Counted from the first letter of the stretch, positions 26,060-36,682 are shown. The stretch: 64,000 bases of DNA from CAZIAK01 sp964537035 (GCA_964537035.1 CAZIAK010000007.1:62001-126000); one strand, 5' to 3'. Program-made: numbers and translations. The notes: generated by a model not told the origin, from the sequence alone.

Positions 26060-27853
26060 ATGCGCAAGCCCCTCCTGCTCACCGCTGCCCTGATCGCTGC
26101 AGCAGCGCTCACCATCGCTGCAGCAGGCGGCCCCGCCAAGTCATGGGACGCTGTCCGCTCTTGGGTTCAAAACCCAGCCATGGCTGACGACGTCACCTAC
26201 TGGTGCCCCATGGATCCGGAGATCATTCGCAAGGGCGTGGCCATGTGCCCCATCTGCAACATGGAACTCGTCGTCTTTGAAGGAGAGTCGGCGGGCGGGG
26301 GCAGCCGCGACGTGCTCGTGCTCACCGATCGCCAGGTCCAGCAATCTGGAGTGCGCCTCGGTCTTGCGGCCCAGCGCAACCTCTCTCGGGTGATCGATGC
26401 CAGCGGCCGGCTCCAGGTGCCGCCTGAGCGGCGCTCCTCGCTGCATATCGGGTACCCCGGCATCAGCACCGTGGACACGGTCCACGTGCACACAGCAGGC
26501 ACGCCCGTTTCGGACGGCATCCTGGTGCTGGAGGTTCAGAACCAGGGCATGCTGGCCAGGGTGCAGTCGTACAAAACCATGCGCAGCGAGTACACCGAGC
26601 TGCGCCGACAGGAGCTGAATATAGAAGCGCAGCAACTGCTCGACCGGATTGGCGTACTGACCAACGAGATCGTCTCGTTCGGCTTGCCCGCGTCCATCCT
26701 CGACAAGATCGCCGCCAGGCCGCCCAGCACGGAGACGACTGCGTTTCCTGTGTATGCGAACAACTGGGGCATCGTGCTGACCCCGCCCGCGCTCACCGTG
26801 GGTTCGACCCTGCGCCAGAACCAGCTGGTTCTTGAGGCAGCCGACCTCACCGAGCTGTGGCTCTCTCTGGATCTCTTCGAAAACGAACTGGCCTACGTCA
26901 GCCCGGGCCAAACGATCTCGTTCACCACACAGTCCGTCCCGGACCAGGTCTTCACGACAGCGATCGACTTCATCGAACCCGAGGTGCAGGGCCCTAGCCA
27001 GACCGTGCGCGCCGTGGCGCGGGTGCAGAACAAGACCTTGAAGCTCTCCCCCGGTCTGTACGTGCGGGCGAGCTTGGCCAGCGACGTGGCCTCGGTTCTC
27101 TCGGTGCCCGAGAGCGCGGTCCTGCAATCGGGCAAGCGGGACGTGGTCTTGATCGCAGAAGGAGACGGTCGCTTCCGCCCTCGGGTCGTCTCGCTGGGTC
27201 GCCGCCATCTCTCCCTGGCGGCTTCGGAGACGAGCGAGTCGTTCCTCGGTGAGAGCGAGCGCTATCACGAGGTTCTGTCAGGCCTGCACGACGGTGACCG
27301 GGTTGTGGTCGCCGGGGGCTTCCTGCTCAATGCCGAGGCTCAGTTCCAGGGCATCCTCAAGAAGATGGTGGCCACGGAAGAAGCCCAGCAGAGCGCGACA
27401 CCCCTGTCCGATCAGGCAGCGGCCGTCATCGAAGACTCTCTGGACCACTACTTCGCCATCACCCAGGCCCTTGTCGACGACGACGCCCGCAACCTCGGCG
27501 AACTGGCGCGAGCCCTTGCAGAGACGACAGCAGCGAGCAGCGACGACTCTGCACTGGGGACGCGGCTGCAAGAGCTGGAGCAACTCAGCCAGTCCCTCGC
27601 CGCCAGCGCAGACGAAGACGCACTCGACTGGGACGAGCTGCGCACGGTGTACGGATCGATCTCACGAGAAGTCGTGACCCTGCTGGCGGAGCACCTGCCC
27701 GGGCGCTTCGGCAGCGGCGAGCTGTACCTCTTTCGCTGCCCCATGGCGGACGACTTTGGCTACGAACTCTGGGTGCAACGGTCCGCTGAACTGCAGAACC
27801 CGTACATGGGCCAGATGATGTTGGAATGCGGCTCACCGGCCGAGTTGCCGTGA
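26060..27853 (+). CDS. cusB: CusB-like RND adaptor with heavy-metal-binding N-terminus and DUF3347-like C-terminus
   Basis: A 597-residue periplasmic adaptor with an N-terminal signal or anchor (4-23). A heavy-metal-binding motif follows (WCPMDPE at 48-54, CPICNMEL at 63-70), then HlyD-type lipoyl/barrel domains to ~440. The C-terminal ~150 residues contain FRCPMAD and NPYMGQMMLECG, resembling DUF3347. It would link a CusA-type pump to an outer-membrane channel for Cu/Ag export. It is 25 nt upstream of cusA, and no tolC-like gene is in view. Confidence 0.88.
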   Translation: MRKPLLLTAALIAAAALTIAAAGGPAKSWDAVRSWVQNPAMADDVTYWCPMDPEIIRKGVAMCPICNMELVVFEGESAGGGSRDVLVLTDRQVQQSGVRLGLAAQRNLSRVIDASGRLQVPPERRSSLHIGYPGISTVDTVHVHTAGTPVSDGILVLEVQNQGMLARVQSYKTMRSEYTELRRQELNIEAQQLLDRIGVLTNEIVSFGLPASILDKIAARPPSTETTAFPVYANNWGIVLTPPALTVGSTLRQNQLVLEAADLTELWLSLDLFENELAYVSPGQTISFTTQSVPDQVFTTAIDFIEPEVQGPSQTVRAVARVQNKTLKLSPGLYVRASLASDVASVLSVPESAVLQSGKRDVVLIAEGDGRFRPRVVSLGRRHLSLAASETSESFLGESERYHEVLSGLHDGDRVVVAGGFLLNAEAQFQGILKKMVATEEAQQSATPLSDQAAAVIEDSLDHYFAITQALVDDDARNLGELARALAETTAASSDDSALGTRLQELEQLSQSLAASADEDALDWDELRTVYGSISREVVTLLAEHLPGRFGSGELYLFRCPMADDFGYELWVQRSAELQNPYMGQMMLECGSPAELP

Positions 27854-27878
27854 CGACCGCCCGAGGGGCCGGGGTTCT

Positions 27879-30800
27879 ATGCTGCGCAAGCTGATCGACT
27901 GGAGCCTGGAGAACCGTTTCCTGGTCTGCGTGGNNNNNNNNNNNNNNNNNNNNNNNNNNNNNNNNNNNNNNNNNNNNNNNNNNNNNNNNNNNNNNNNNNN
28001 NNNNNNNNNNNNNNNNNNNNNNNNNNNNNNNNNCTCAATCAAGCCCAGCACAAGCTGCCCATGGGTGTGGTCCCCAGCCTGGGCCCGGATGCCAGCGCCA
28101 TGGGCTGGGTCTACCTGTACACCCTTGAAGACATGAACTCCCAGCTCGACCTGGGTCAGCTCCGTTCGCTGCAGGACTACTTCGTTCGCTTTCAGCTGGA
28201 GAGCGTGCCCGGGGTGGCCGAAGTGGCCAGTCTTGGCGGCGCCGTGCGCCAGTATCAGGTCACCGTCGACCCACGCACCCTGGCCGCGGTGGACATTCCC
28301 CTGGCAGCAGTCATCGGGGCCATCAAGCACTCGAACCAAGACGTGGGTGGCCGGGTGATCGAGATGGCCGAGACCGAGTACATGATCCGGGGTCGGGGAA
28401 GCATCAGCTCGATCCGCGACCTGGAAACCATCGCCATCGGCCACAACGGGCAGGGCACGCCCATCAGTCTGGGTGACGTGGCCGCCGTGGAGATCGGGCC
28501 GGACATCAAGCGGGGCATCGCCGAGAAGAACGGCAAGGGCGAGGTGGTCGCGGGCATCGTCACCATGCGCTACGGCGAGAACGCCCTCGACGTGATCAAC
28601 TCGGTGAAGGCGAAGATCGCCGAGATCCAGACCGGGCTGCCTGACGGCGTGGTGATTCGCAAGGCCTACGACCGCTCCGGCCTGATCGGACGGTCCATCG
28701 GCACCCTGGCGCGGCAGCTCATCGAAGAGCTGCTGATCGTCGCCTTGGTTTGCGTGATCTTTCTCTGGCACGCCCGCAGCGCGTTGGTCAGCACGGTCGT
28801 CCTGCCCCTGGCCATCCTGGTCTCGTTCATCGTCATGAACGCTCTGGGGATAAACGCCAACATCATGTCGTTGGGTGGCATCGCCATCGCCATCGGCGCC
28901 ATGGTCGACGCCTCGGTGGTGATGGTCGAGAACTTCCACAAGCACCGCGAGACCGCGGGGGACGACGCCGATCACTGGCAAGTCGTACGAGCTGCAGCAC
29001 AGGAGGTCGGGCCGGCGCTGTTCTTCTCCTTGCTGGTCATCACCATCTCCTTCCTCCCCGTCTTCGCCCTCGAAGATCAAGCCGGTCGGTTGTTCAGGCC
29101 TCTCGCCTTCACCAAGACCCTGGCCATGGGCTCCGCCGCCGTGCTGACCCTCGTGCTCATGCCCGTGCTGATGGGTTTCTTCGTGCGCGGCAAGCTGCAC
29201 CGGGAGTCGGCCAACCCGGTCAGCCGACTGATGATCCGCTGCTACCTGCCCGTGCTGCGCTTCGCCCTCGGTCATCGGGCCCTGTCCATTGCGGCCGCAT
29301 TGATCCTGCTGGCCTGCACCGTCATCCCCTTCGTGCGCCTGGGCAGCGAGTTCATGCCCTCGATCAATGAAGGCGACGCCCTGGCCATGCCCACGACCCT
29401 CCCGGGCATCTCCAGCACCGAGGCTCGGCGCACCCTGCAGATCCAGGATCGGCTGCTGGCGGGATTCCCCGAGGTCGAGGTGGTGCTGGGCAAGATCGGC
29501 CGGGCCGACACGGCCCTCGATCCGGCGCCGCTCTCCATGGTCGAGACCCACATCACCCTGCTGCCCGAGGAGCGCTGGCCCGAGCGCATCGTCGAGCTGG
29601 ATTGGCTGGCGGGAGCGGCGCAAGCCCTGCTCGGCTCGCTCCCCGCCGCAACGCAAAGCGATCTGGGAGTGAGCCTGGACGACGCGGCCAGGCAAGTGGC
29701 CTTGATGGCCCAGACTGACTCCACCCGCTGGATTCGCGAGGAGCTGCACAGCGGCGTTCAGCTCAAGGCCATCCGACAAGACCTCTCTACCTGGCTCGCT
29801 GCTCAGCTGGCTGACCGCACGGTGGACTACGTCAGCTCGCAGGGCGCGCTGGGCGAAGCCCTTGGAGCAGAGACCGCCGCTCGACTGCGAGACACCTTCG
29901 CCGGGCAGTTCAGCAACTCACCCATTCCCCTGCGGCGCACGACCTTCGACGAGCTCACCAAGAAGGAGATGCACGAGCAGATCACCATCCCTGGCATGCC
30001 CAACTGGTGGCTCATGCCCATCGAGACCCGCATCGGCATGCTCACCACGGGCATGCGCGGAAAGGTCGGCATCAAGCTCTATGGCGACGACCTGGTGGGG
30101 CTCGAGCGACTGGCAGAAGAGCTGGAAGCCGTGCTGCACGAAGTCCCCGGTACGTCTTCGGTGATCGCCGAGCGAGCCATGGGCGCCTACTACCTCGACA
30201 TCGACGTCGACCGTGAGCTGTGCGGCCGCTTCGGCCTGACCGTTGGCAGTGTCCAGGACGTGATCGAGACGGCCATCGGCGGCATGCCGGTCACCGTGGC
30301 GCTCAACGGTCGCGAGCGGATTCCTGTCAACGTGCGCTACCCCCGCGAGCTGAGAGACGACCCGGTACGCCTGGGACGCACCCTCGTCCCCACGCCGAGC
30401 GGGGCGTCGATCCCCTTGAGCGATCTGGCGGAGATCTCGATCCAGGATGGCCCTCCCGTGATCAAGAGCGAGAACGGGCTGCTGCTCACGAACGTGCCCA
30501 TCGACCTGGAGGCTGGCGTCGACGTAGGGACCTATGTGGCCCGGGCCCAGAAGGTCATCGATCAAGCCATCGCCGAGGGTCGTGTAGACGTCCCCACCGG
30601 CGCGTACTTTTCCTGGAGCGGCCAGTACCAGCTCATGGAAGAAGTCGAAGGGCGTCTCTGGGCCATCGTACCCGTCACCTTGGGCCTGATCTTGATGTTG
30701 ATCTACTTCAACACGAAGGACGTGGCCGAGACGTTGATCACCATGATCACCCTGCCCTTCGCCCTCATCGGCGGCGTGTGGTTGCTCTCCTGGCTCGACT

Positions 30801-31207
30801 ACGACCTCTCTGTGGCAGTGACCGTGGGCTTCATCGCCCTGGCCGGGCTGGCCGCCGAGACCGCGATCTTGATGCACATCTACCTCGACCTGGCCTACAA
30901 GCGGCGGGCCGCCAAGGGCGAGACCCTCAGCGGCGCGGCCCTCCATGACGTGGTCGTCGAGGGAGCCGTGCTGCGCGTGCGCCCCAAGATGATGACGGTG
31001 GTCACCACGATCCTGGCCCTGGTGCCCATCATGTGGTCGGTGGGCGCTGGTTCCGGGCCGATGAAACGCATGGCCGCCCCCATGATTGGCGGGCTGGTCA
31101 CCTCGACGCTGCACACCCTGGTCTTGATCCCGGTCTACTACGCCATGTTGCACGAATGGCGCGCCCGGCGGGCCTCGCGAGCCCCGGCAGTGGCCCCCAA
31201 GGCCTGA
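27879..31207 (+). CDS. cusA: CusA-like heavy-metal RND efflux pump, interrupted by an assembly gap
   Basis: An inner-membrane proton-driven exporter of ~1,100+ residues. The N-terminus MLRKLIDWSLENRFLVCV (27879-27933) is followed by 100 N, then the frame resumes at LNQAQHKLP. By comparison with E. coli CusA roughly 95 codons are missing, so the true gap is nearer 285 nt. The two parts are in different frames only because of the fixed N length. Motifs are the proton-relay helix GGIAIAIGAMVDASVVM, the TM segments, and a Met near RIGMLTTG matching the CusA copper-site methionine. Cu/Ag export is likely. Confidence 0.9.
27934..28033. other. assembly gap (100 N) inside cusA
   Basis: A run of exactly 100 N. 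The flanks share no overlap. Alignment by memory to CusA suggests ~285 nt of real sequence is absent here. Confidence 0.95.
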
Positions 31208-31216
31208 CAAACGACG

Positions 31217-31258
31217 ATGCCCCTCCCGCTGGCTCTCAACAGCAGGAGGGGCATGTTT
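31217..31258 (+). terminator. intrinsic terminator after cusA
   Basis: A perfect 10-bp inverted repeat (ATGCCCCTCC at 31217-31226, GGAGGGGCAT at 31245-31254). An inner GCTG/CAGC stem gives a long hairpin with an 8-nt loop. It is followed by GTTTG and lies 10 nt after the cusA stop. Confidence 0.65.
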
Positions 31259-31392
31259 GACTCGTCCGTTCTGTCTGCGCTCGTGAACCCCCTCACGGGC
31301 AGCAGACTCTAGGGCCCCGGGCGATCGGGGTAACAGGCTGTGGGCACGAGCCCGGCAGCTCGGGCCGCGCTCAGTCGCTATCCTGCCCTCCC

Positions 31393-33381
31393 ATGGCCTC
31401 TCCCCGCTCAGCCCACCCGCTCCGCCGACTGCTCGCCTACGCCGCGCCCCACCGCAGGGCCCTGCGTCTGGCCAGCGCCTGCTCGGTCACCAACAAGGTC
31501 TTCGATCTGGCCCCGCCCCTGCTCATCGGCGCGGCGGTGGACATCGTCGTCGAGCGCGAGCAATCGTGGATCGGCGCCCTCGGCGTCCCCGATGTCCACG
31601 ATCAGCTGCTGGTCCTGGCCGGCCTGACCCTGCTCATCTGGACCCTTGAGTCGGTCTTCGAATACCTGCACAAGATCCTCTGGCGCAATCTGGCCCAGAC
31701 CGTGCAACACGAGCTGCGCCTGGAGACCTGGTCCCACGTGCAAGACCTCGAGCTGGCCTGGTTCGAAGATCGCTCCACCGGCGGCTTGATGGCCGTGCTC
31801 AACGACGACGTGAACCAGCTCGAGCGCTTTCTGGACGGAGGCGCCAACGAGTTGTTGCAGGTCACCACCACGGTGATCGTCATCGGCGGGCTGTTCTTCT
31901 TCCTGGCGCCGTCCGTGGCCTGGATGGGCGTGGCGCCCATGCCCTTCGTGCTCTGGGGCTCGCTGCGCTATCAACGCCTGCTCGCGCCGCGCTATGCCGC
32001 CGTGCGTCGAGAGGTCGGTCAACTCAACCACCAGCTGGCCAACAACCTGGGCGGCATCGCCACGATCAAGAGCTTCACCGCCGAAGCCCACGAGGTCGAG
32101 CGCCTGCGCCGCACCAGCGACGACTACCGCAACGCCAACCGCGCCGCCATCCGCCTCAGCTCGGCCTTCTCGCCCCTGATTCGCATGGTCATCGTGGTCG
32201 GCTTCACGGCCATGCTCGTCTTCGGTGGACGGCTCGCCCTCGATGGCGAGCTCGACGTGGGCGCCTACAGCGTGATGGTCTTCTTGGTGCAGCGTCTGCT
32301 CTGGCCGCTCACTCGTCTGGGCGAGACGTTCGACCTCTTTCAACGAGCCATGGCCTCGACCACGCGCATCCTCGACCTGCTGGGCACGGCCGCCACCGTG
32401 TCCGACGGCCCCCAGGGCATGCCTCGGGAGCAAGTGCGTGGTGAGGTGGCCTTCCGCGACGTGCACTTCGCCTACCGCACAGGCGCCACGCTGCTCGACG
32501 GCGAAGAAGCGCTCGCCGGTCTCGAAGGCAACCNNNNNNNNNNNNNNNNNNNNNNNNNNNNNNNNNNNNNNNNNNNNNNNNNNNNNNNNNNNNNNNNNNN
32601 NNNNNNNNNNNNNNNNNNNNNNNNNNNNNNNNNCTCCCGCGGCCGCCAGCTGCCCGACACCCTGCGGGGGCTCGAACTGTTCATGCCTGCGGGCGAGACC
32701 ACGGCCATCGTGGGTGCCACGGGCGCGGGCAAGACCACGGTGATCAAGCTGCTGCTGCGCCTCTACGACGTGACCGGTGGTGCCATCACTCTCGACGGCG
32801 TCGACCTGCGCGAGCTGACCCTGGCCGACCTGCGAGCCGCCGTGGGGCTGGTGAGCCAGGACGTGTTCCTCTTTCACGGCACGGTGGCCGAGAACATCGC
32901 CTACGGCCGAAGAGAGGCCTCTCGCGAGGACATCGTCCGCGCGGCCCAGCTGTCAGAGGCCCACGAGTTCATCCAGGCCCTGCCCGACGGTTACGACACC
33001 GTGGTGGGCGAACGAGGACAGAAGCTCTCCGGCGGGCAGAGGCAGCGGGTGTCCCTGGCCCGTGCCGTGCTCAAGAACCCGCCCGTGCTCGTGCTCGACG
33101 AGGCCACGTCTTCGGTGGACAACGAGACCGAAGCGGCGATCCAACGCTCACTGGCTCGGCTGGCCGTGGGACGCACCACCATCGTCATCGCCCACCGCCT
33201 CTCGACCGTGCGCCACGCCCAGCGCATCTACGTGATGGACACAGGCCGCGTGGCCGAGGTGGGCACACACGACGAGCTGGTGACTGCTGGCGGAATCTAC
33301 TCGACCCTGTGGCGCGTGCAGACCGGCGAAGCCCTGGAGGATGGAGCGCCGCTGCAGATTGAGCCCAGACCCATCTCGTGA
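31393..33381 (+). CDS. ABC exporter, fused permease-ATPase, with an assembly gap
   Basis: A half-transporter of at least ~660 residues. A six-helix exporter membrane domain (~1-330) is followed by a nucleotide-binding domain with GATGAGKTT (Walker A), LSGGQRQRV (signature), VLVLDEATSSVD (Walker B) and IAHRLST (H-loop). The substrate is unknown. A 100-N gap falls between the aromatic A-loop (VHFAYRTG) and Walker A, where there are already ~35 more residues than usual. The frame is kept across the N run only by chance. Confidence 0.88.
   Translation: MASPRSAHPLRRLLAYAAPHRRALRLASACSVTNKVFDLAPPLLIGAAVDIVVEREQSWIGALGVPDVHDQLLVLAGLTLLIWTLESVFEYLHKILWRNLAQTVQHELRLETWSHVQDLELAWFEDRSTGGLMAVLNDDVNQLERFLDGGANELLQVTTTVIVIGGLFFFLAPSVAWMGVAPMPFVLWGSLRYQRLLAPRYAAVRREVGQLNHQLANNLGGIATIKSFTAEAHEVERLRRTSDDYRNANRAAIRLSSAFSPLIRMVIVVGFTAMLVFGGRLALDGELDVGAYSVMVFLVQRLLWPLTRLGETFDLFQRAMASTTRILDLLGTAATVSDGPQGMPREQVRGEVAFRDVHFAYRTGATLLDGEEALAGLEGNXXXXXXXXXXXXXXXXXXXXXXXXXXXXXXXXXXSRGRQLPDTLRGLELFMPAGETTAIVGATGAGKTTVIKLLLRLYDVTGGAITLDGVDLRELTLADLRAAVGLVSQDVFLFHGTVAENIAYGRREASREDIVRAAQLSEAHEFIQALPDGYDTVVGERGQKLSGGQRQRVSLARAVLKNPPVLVLDEATSSVDNETEAAIQRSLARLAVGRTTIVIAHRLSTVRHAQRIYVMDTGRVAEVGTHDELVTAGGIYSTLWRVQTGEALEDGAPLQIEPRPIS
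32534..32633. other. assembly gap (100 N) inside the ABC exporter gene
   Basis: A run of exactly 100 N with no shared sequence at its edges. The true length is unknown. Confidence 0.95.
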
Positions 33382-33456
33382 CCAGGATCTCTCCGTCAAC
33401 CCATGCCCCCCTGCCTCACGGTGGCCCCGCGGCCCGAGAAACGCTAGACCGGTGGC

Positions 33457-34314
33457 ATGACCAACCCCACCCAGCCCGCAGATCCACAACCCGCCGACAG
33501 CTCGTCCTCCGGTTATCTGCACGGCTTCACGCCCGTGGAGCGTGACCGTCTCTATCGCCAGGCGCGTTTTCTTGAATACAAGGTGCACGAAAACCTGCCC
33601 TTTCGTCGCTGCCGCAAGCTGCTCGAAGTGGGCTGCGGCGTGGGCGCGCAGACAGAGATCCTGCTACGCCGGTTTCCCGAGATGCATGTCACCGGCGTCG
33701 ATTCGTCGCCCCACAACCTCAGCTCAGCGCAGGAGTTTCTCGCCAGACAGGGCTGGGCCGAGGGGCGCTACGAGATGCACCAGGGCGACGGCCGCAGCCT
33801 CGACCTGGAAGCCAGCGCGTTCGATGGCGCCTTTCTGTGCTGGATCCTTGAACATGTGGGTGACCCGGCGCGAGTGCTGAGCGAGGTGCGACGGCTGCTG
33901 CGCCCCGGCGCCTCCATCGTGGTCACCGAAGTGCAGAACGCCACGTTCTTCCTCGACCCTTACAGCCCCAACACGTTGACCTACTGGATGGCCTTCAACG
34001 ACCACCAGCTGGAGATGGGCGGCGACCCCTTCGTGGGCGCCAAGCTGGGCAACCTGCTGCAGTCAACGGGCTATCGCGACATCACCACCAAGGTGCGCAC
34101 GTTTCATCTCGACAACCGGCGGGCCGAAGAGCGCCGGGAGTTCATCGCCTTCTGGGCCGAGCTGTTGCTGAGCGGATGCGAGCAGCTGCTCTCGGCGGGC
34201 AAGGTCACCGCAGAGGTGATCGAAGGCATGAAGGTCGAGCTGGAGGCCGTGTCCCGCGACCCCAACGCCGTGTTCTTCTACTCGTTCGTGCAGGCCCGGG
34301 CGACGGCGGGCTGA
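33457..34314 (+). CDS. SAM-dependent methyltransferase
   Basis: A 285-residue class-I methyltransferase. Motif I is LLEVGCGVGAQTE (~55-67), the acidic ribose-binding residue is in VTGVDSS, and motif IV is AFDGAFLCWILEH. An N-terminal helical cap has GFTPVERDRLYRQARFLE, a common lead-in for small-molecule methyltransferases of this group. The acceptor is unknown. It follows the ABC exporter by 75 nt on the same strand and may be co-transcribed. Confidence 0.85.
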   Translation: MTNPTQPADPQPADSSSSGYLHGFTPVERDRLYRQARFLEYKVHENLPFRRCRKLLEVGCGVGAQTEILLRRFPEMHVTGVDSSPHNLSSAQEFLARQGWAEGRYEMHQGDGRSLDLEASAFDGAFLCWILEHVGDPARVLSEVRRLLRPGASIVVTEVQNATFFLDPYSPNTLTYWMAFNDHQLEMGGDPFVGAKLGNLLQSTGYRDITTKVRTFHLDNRRAEERREFIAFWAELLLSGCEQLLSAGKVTAEVIEGMKVELEAVSRDPNAVFFYSFVQARATAG

Positions 34315-34399
34315 CAAGGGCGCCGGGCACCGCGCCGTACGTGCCCCACACGCTCGGCCGAACGGGTCACGCTCGGCTGGCCGCACAACCTGCCGCCGT

Positions 34400-35749
34400 T
34401 CAGTCGCGCAGATAGCGCCTACGGAAGATGCGGGAGGCCAGCAGCGAGCAGACGATGCACACCCCAGCCAGCACGATGAGGTCCGTGCGAATGGCGGCGC
34501 TGGTCCAGTGCTTGTTGTTGTAGAAGCTGGCCTGGTAACCCTCCATGGACCAGAACGTGATCGTGCCCCGGGCGAACTGACGCACGATCTCCGGCATCAG
34601 GTTGAGTGGCACCCAGGCGCCCCCCACAGCGCTCATGACCAAGATCACGATCGTGGACATGCCGTCGGCCTGCTTGTCGGTCTTGGCCAGGCAGGCGATC
34701 AGCAGCGCGAACCCGGTGACAGCAGCTGACGTGGCCATGGAGACGACGAGCAGCGTGTCCCAGCGGTCCAGCACATCGAGGTCGAACAGAAACGCGGCCC
34801 AGGCGAAGAGGACTCCCGTGAGCGCCAAGCCCACGACAAAGGTGCCCAGGAACTTCGAGGCCAGCACGGCGCGCTGATCGACCGGGGCCAAGAACAGGCG
34901 GTTGAGTGTGCCCTGGTCACGCTCTTCGAGCAGCGAGCGGGCGTAGCCCACCAGGCTGAACATGAGCATCATCACGGTCATGCCCGAGACGGCCACGGCC
35001 ACGTGATAGCTGATGCGCTGCTGCCGCCCCTCTGGCAAGACGTCCTCGACGGTCATGGGCACCATCGCGGTCATGGTCGAGGCCATGTCGAAGGAGTCTG
35101 CCTCGCCTTCGTCGCCGCTGCCGTCGCCGCTGCCGTCGCCGCTGCCATCGGTCAGCAGGCCAGCTTCATCCGCGTCGCCGATGAGCGCGTTCATGCCCAG
35201 ACGAAACGGCAAGGTGAACGCCTCGACCCGGCCCATCCATTCTTCGGGGATGCCTGCCTGGCGTAACGCTCGCCGCTGCACCTCATAGAACAGCTCTTGC
35301 CCCCGGGCTGCGTGCAATGCCTGCAAGAGCGAGAAGGTGAACAGCTGCTGGGCCAGCTTGCGGCCAGGATCGCGGATCAACTCCATCTCGGCGCCCTCGC
35401 CGAAGCCCTCGGGCAAGACGACCACGAAGGCCACGCCCCCGTCGCTGACCCGCTGGCGCATGCCCTCTCGGGTCGAGGGAGTGTCTTCGTCCCAGCCTTC
35501 GAGGTCTACGGCTTCAGCCTTCGCCAAGGCTTCGACAAAGCGTTCCGACGCCTCGCTGTGATCGAGGTCGAGCACCGAGGCTTCGACGGTAGGCATGCCG
35601 CCGCCACCCCCGCCCCCCATGTTGCTCATGATCATGCCGAAGACCGACACCAACACGATGGGCAGGGCCACGGCCAGGAGCAAGGCCACCCGATCACGCA
35701 CGAACAGACGCATGTCCTTGGCCAGCATGAGCAGCGCGGCGCGGATCAT
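34400..35749 (-). CDS. ABC-2 type transporter permease
   Basis: A 449-residue permease of the YhgE/NatB-like ABC-2 family. One N-terminal helix (~23-43) is followed by a large extracytoplasmic domain, then five helices from ~245 on. The extracytoplasmic loop has a low-complexity GSGDGSGDGSGD stretch encoded by three exact 12-bp repeats (35111-35146), and a run of Gly follows helix 1. It is coupled to its ATPase by a 4-nt ATGA overlap. Probably a drug or lipid exporter; the substrate is unknown. Confidence 0.87.
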   Translation of the reverse strand: MIRAALLMLAKDMRLFVRDRVALLLAVALPIVLVSVFGMIMSNMGGGGGGGMPTVEASVLDLDHSEASERFVEALAKAEAVDLEGWDEDTPSTREGMRQRVSDGGVAFVVVLPEGFGEGAEMELIRDPGRKLAQQLFTFSLLQALHAARGQELFYEVQRRALRQAGIPEEWMGRVEAFTLPFRLGMNALIGDADEAGLLTDGSGDGSGDGSGDEGEADSFDMASTMTAMVPMTVEDVLPEGRQQRISYHVAVAVSGMTVMMLMFSLVGYARSLLEERDQGTLNRLFLAPVDQRAVLASKFLGTFVVGLALTGVLFAWAAFLFDLDVLDRWDTLLVVSMATSAAVTGFALLIACLAKTDKQADGMSTIVILVMSAVGGAWVPLNLMPEIVRQFARGTITFWSMEGYQASFYNNKHWTSAAIRTDLIVLAGVCIVCSLLASRIFRRRYLRD

Positions 35750-36495
35750 TGAGAGTCGTCTCGCAACGAGTGACCGGTGAGCTTCAAGAACGTGGTCTCG
35801 AGGTTCTGATCAGGCACGCCCGCACGCTCGGCCAGCTCTGCCGACGTGCCACAGTCGACCAGCTTGCCACGGTCGAGGATGGCCACCCGATCGCAGAGCC
35901 GCTCGACCTCGTCCATCGAATGGGACGTGTAGATCACCGCCCGGTCGTCACGGCGCAACTGTTCGATAGAGGCGAAGATGTGGTGCCGCGACTGGGGGTC
36001 CACGCCGACCATGGGTTCATCGAGCATGGCCAGGGCCGGGTCGCCCAGCAGGGCCACCGCCATGTTGAGGCGACGCTTCATGCCCCCTGAGAAGGTCCCC
36101 ACCCGATCGCTGGCCCGCTGCTCAAGACCGGCCAGGGACAGACCAGCCTGCACCGCGGCTGCCACATCGCTCACTCCATGCAAGCGCGCGAAGAAGGTCA
36201 GGTTTTCATGAGCGGTCAAGTTCTCGTAGAGCGCCAGCTCTTGCGGGACCACACCCAGGTGCGCCCGATCGGCAGCGCGTCTCCGCGGATCAAACGGCCG
36301 CCCGTCGAACTGCAGCTCGCCCGCAGACGGCAGGAGCAGTCCACAGAGGCATGAGATGGCCGTGGTCTTGCCCGCGCCGTTGGGCCCCAGCAAACCCAGG
36401 ATCTCACCTCGACGCACCTCGAGGGTGAGATCGTCCACGGCAATCTGCCCATCGTAGGCGAAGTGCAGCCCTCGGATTGTCAGCAGCGCCTCCAT
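35746..36495 (-). CDS. ABC transporter ATP-binding protein
   Basis: A 249-residue ATPase partner of the ABC-2 permease. It has GPNGAGKTT (Walker A, ~37-45), the Q-loop in VVPQE, TFSGGMKRRL (signature), LAMLDEP (Walker B) and YTSHSMDE (H-loop). Start chosen at MEALLTIRG; 28 further upstream codons lack similarity and run into repetitive DNA. The NatA/CcmA-like sequence suggests an exporter. Confidence 0.92.
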   Translation of the reverse strand: MEALLTIRGLHFAYDGQIAVDDLTLEVRRGEILGLLGPNGAGKTTAISCLCGLLLPSAGELQFDGRPFDPRRRAADRAHLGVVPQELALYENLTAHENLTFFARLHGVSDVAAAVQAGLSLAGLEQRASDRVGTFSGGMKRRLNMAVALLGDPALAMLDEPMVGVDPQSRHHIFASIEQLRRDDRAVIYTSHSMDEVERLCDRVAILDRGKLVDCGTSAELAERAGVPDQNLETTFLKLTGHSLRDDSQ

Positions 36496-36564
36496 GTGCA
36501 GCAGAGCATGGCTGCTGCTCGCGGCACGAGCAACCTCTTCTCCATCAGCACCGGCCTGCGAGCC

Positions 36565-36592
36565 GAGACACCGAGACACCGAGACACCGAGA
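36565..36592. repeat. 8-bp tandem repeat
   Basis: GAGACACC repeated three and a half times just upstream of the ABC ATPase gene and adjoining the 52-bp dispersed repeat at 36599. Confidence 0.8.
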
Positions 36593-36598
36593 ATATGA

Positions 36599-36650
36599 GG
36601 AAGGCCACAGTCGCCAGGCCTTCCACCGATGAGGGTGTCCCTGTTTCTCA
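36599..36650. repeat. 52-bp dispersed repeat, copy 1 (REP/MITE-like)
   Basis: It starts with an 8-bp hairpin (GGAAGGCC, 10-nt loop, GGCCTTCC at 36599-36624) and continues to CTGTTTCTCA. It matches 37400-37451 with one mismatch in 52. The two copies bracket the toxin-antitoxin module. Confidence 0.85.
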
Positions 36651-36682
36651 GTCCCTACGCCCGTGGCCCGGGTCACTCTCTT

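Noticed and set aside
27833..29779. A long minus-strand frame opposite cusA
   Set aside because: An antisense shadow running across the N gap; not protein-like.
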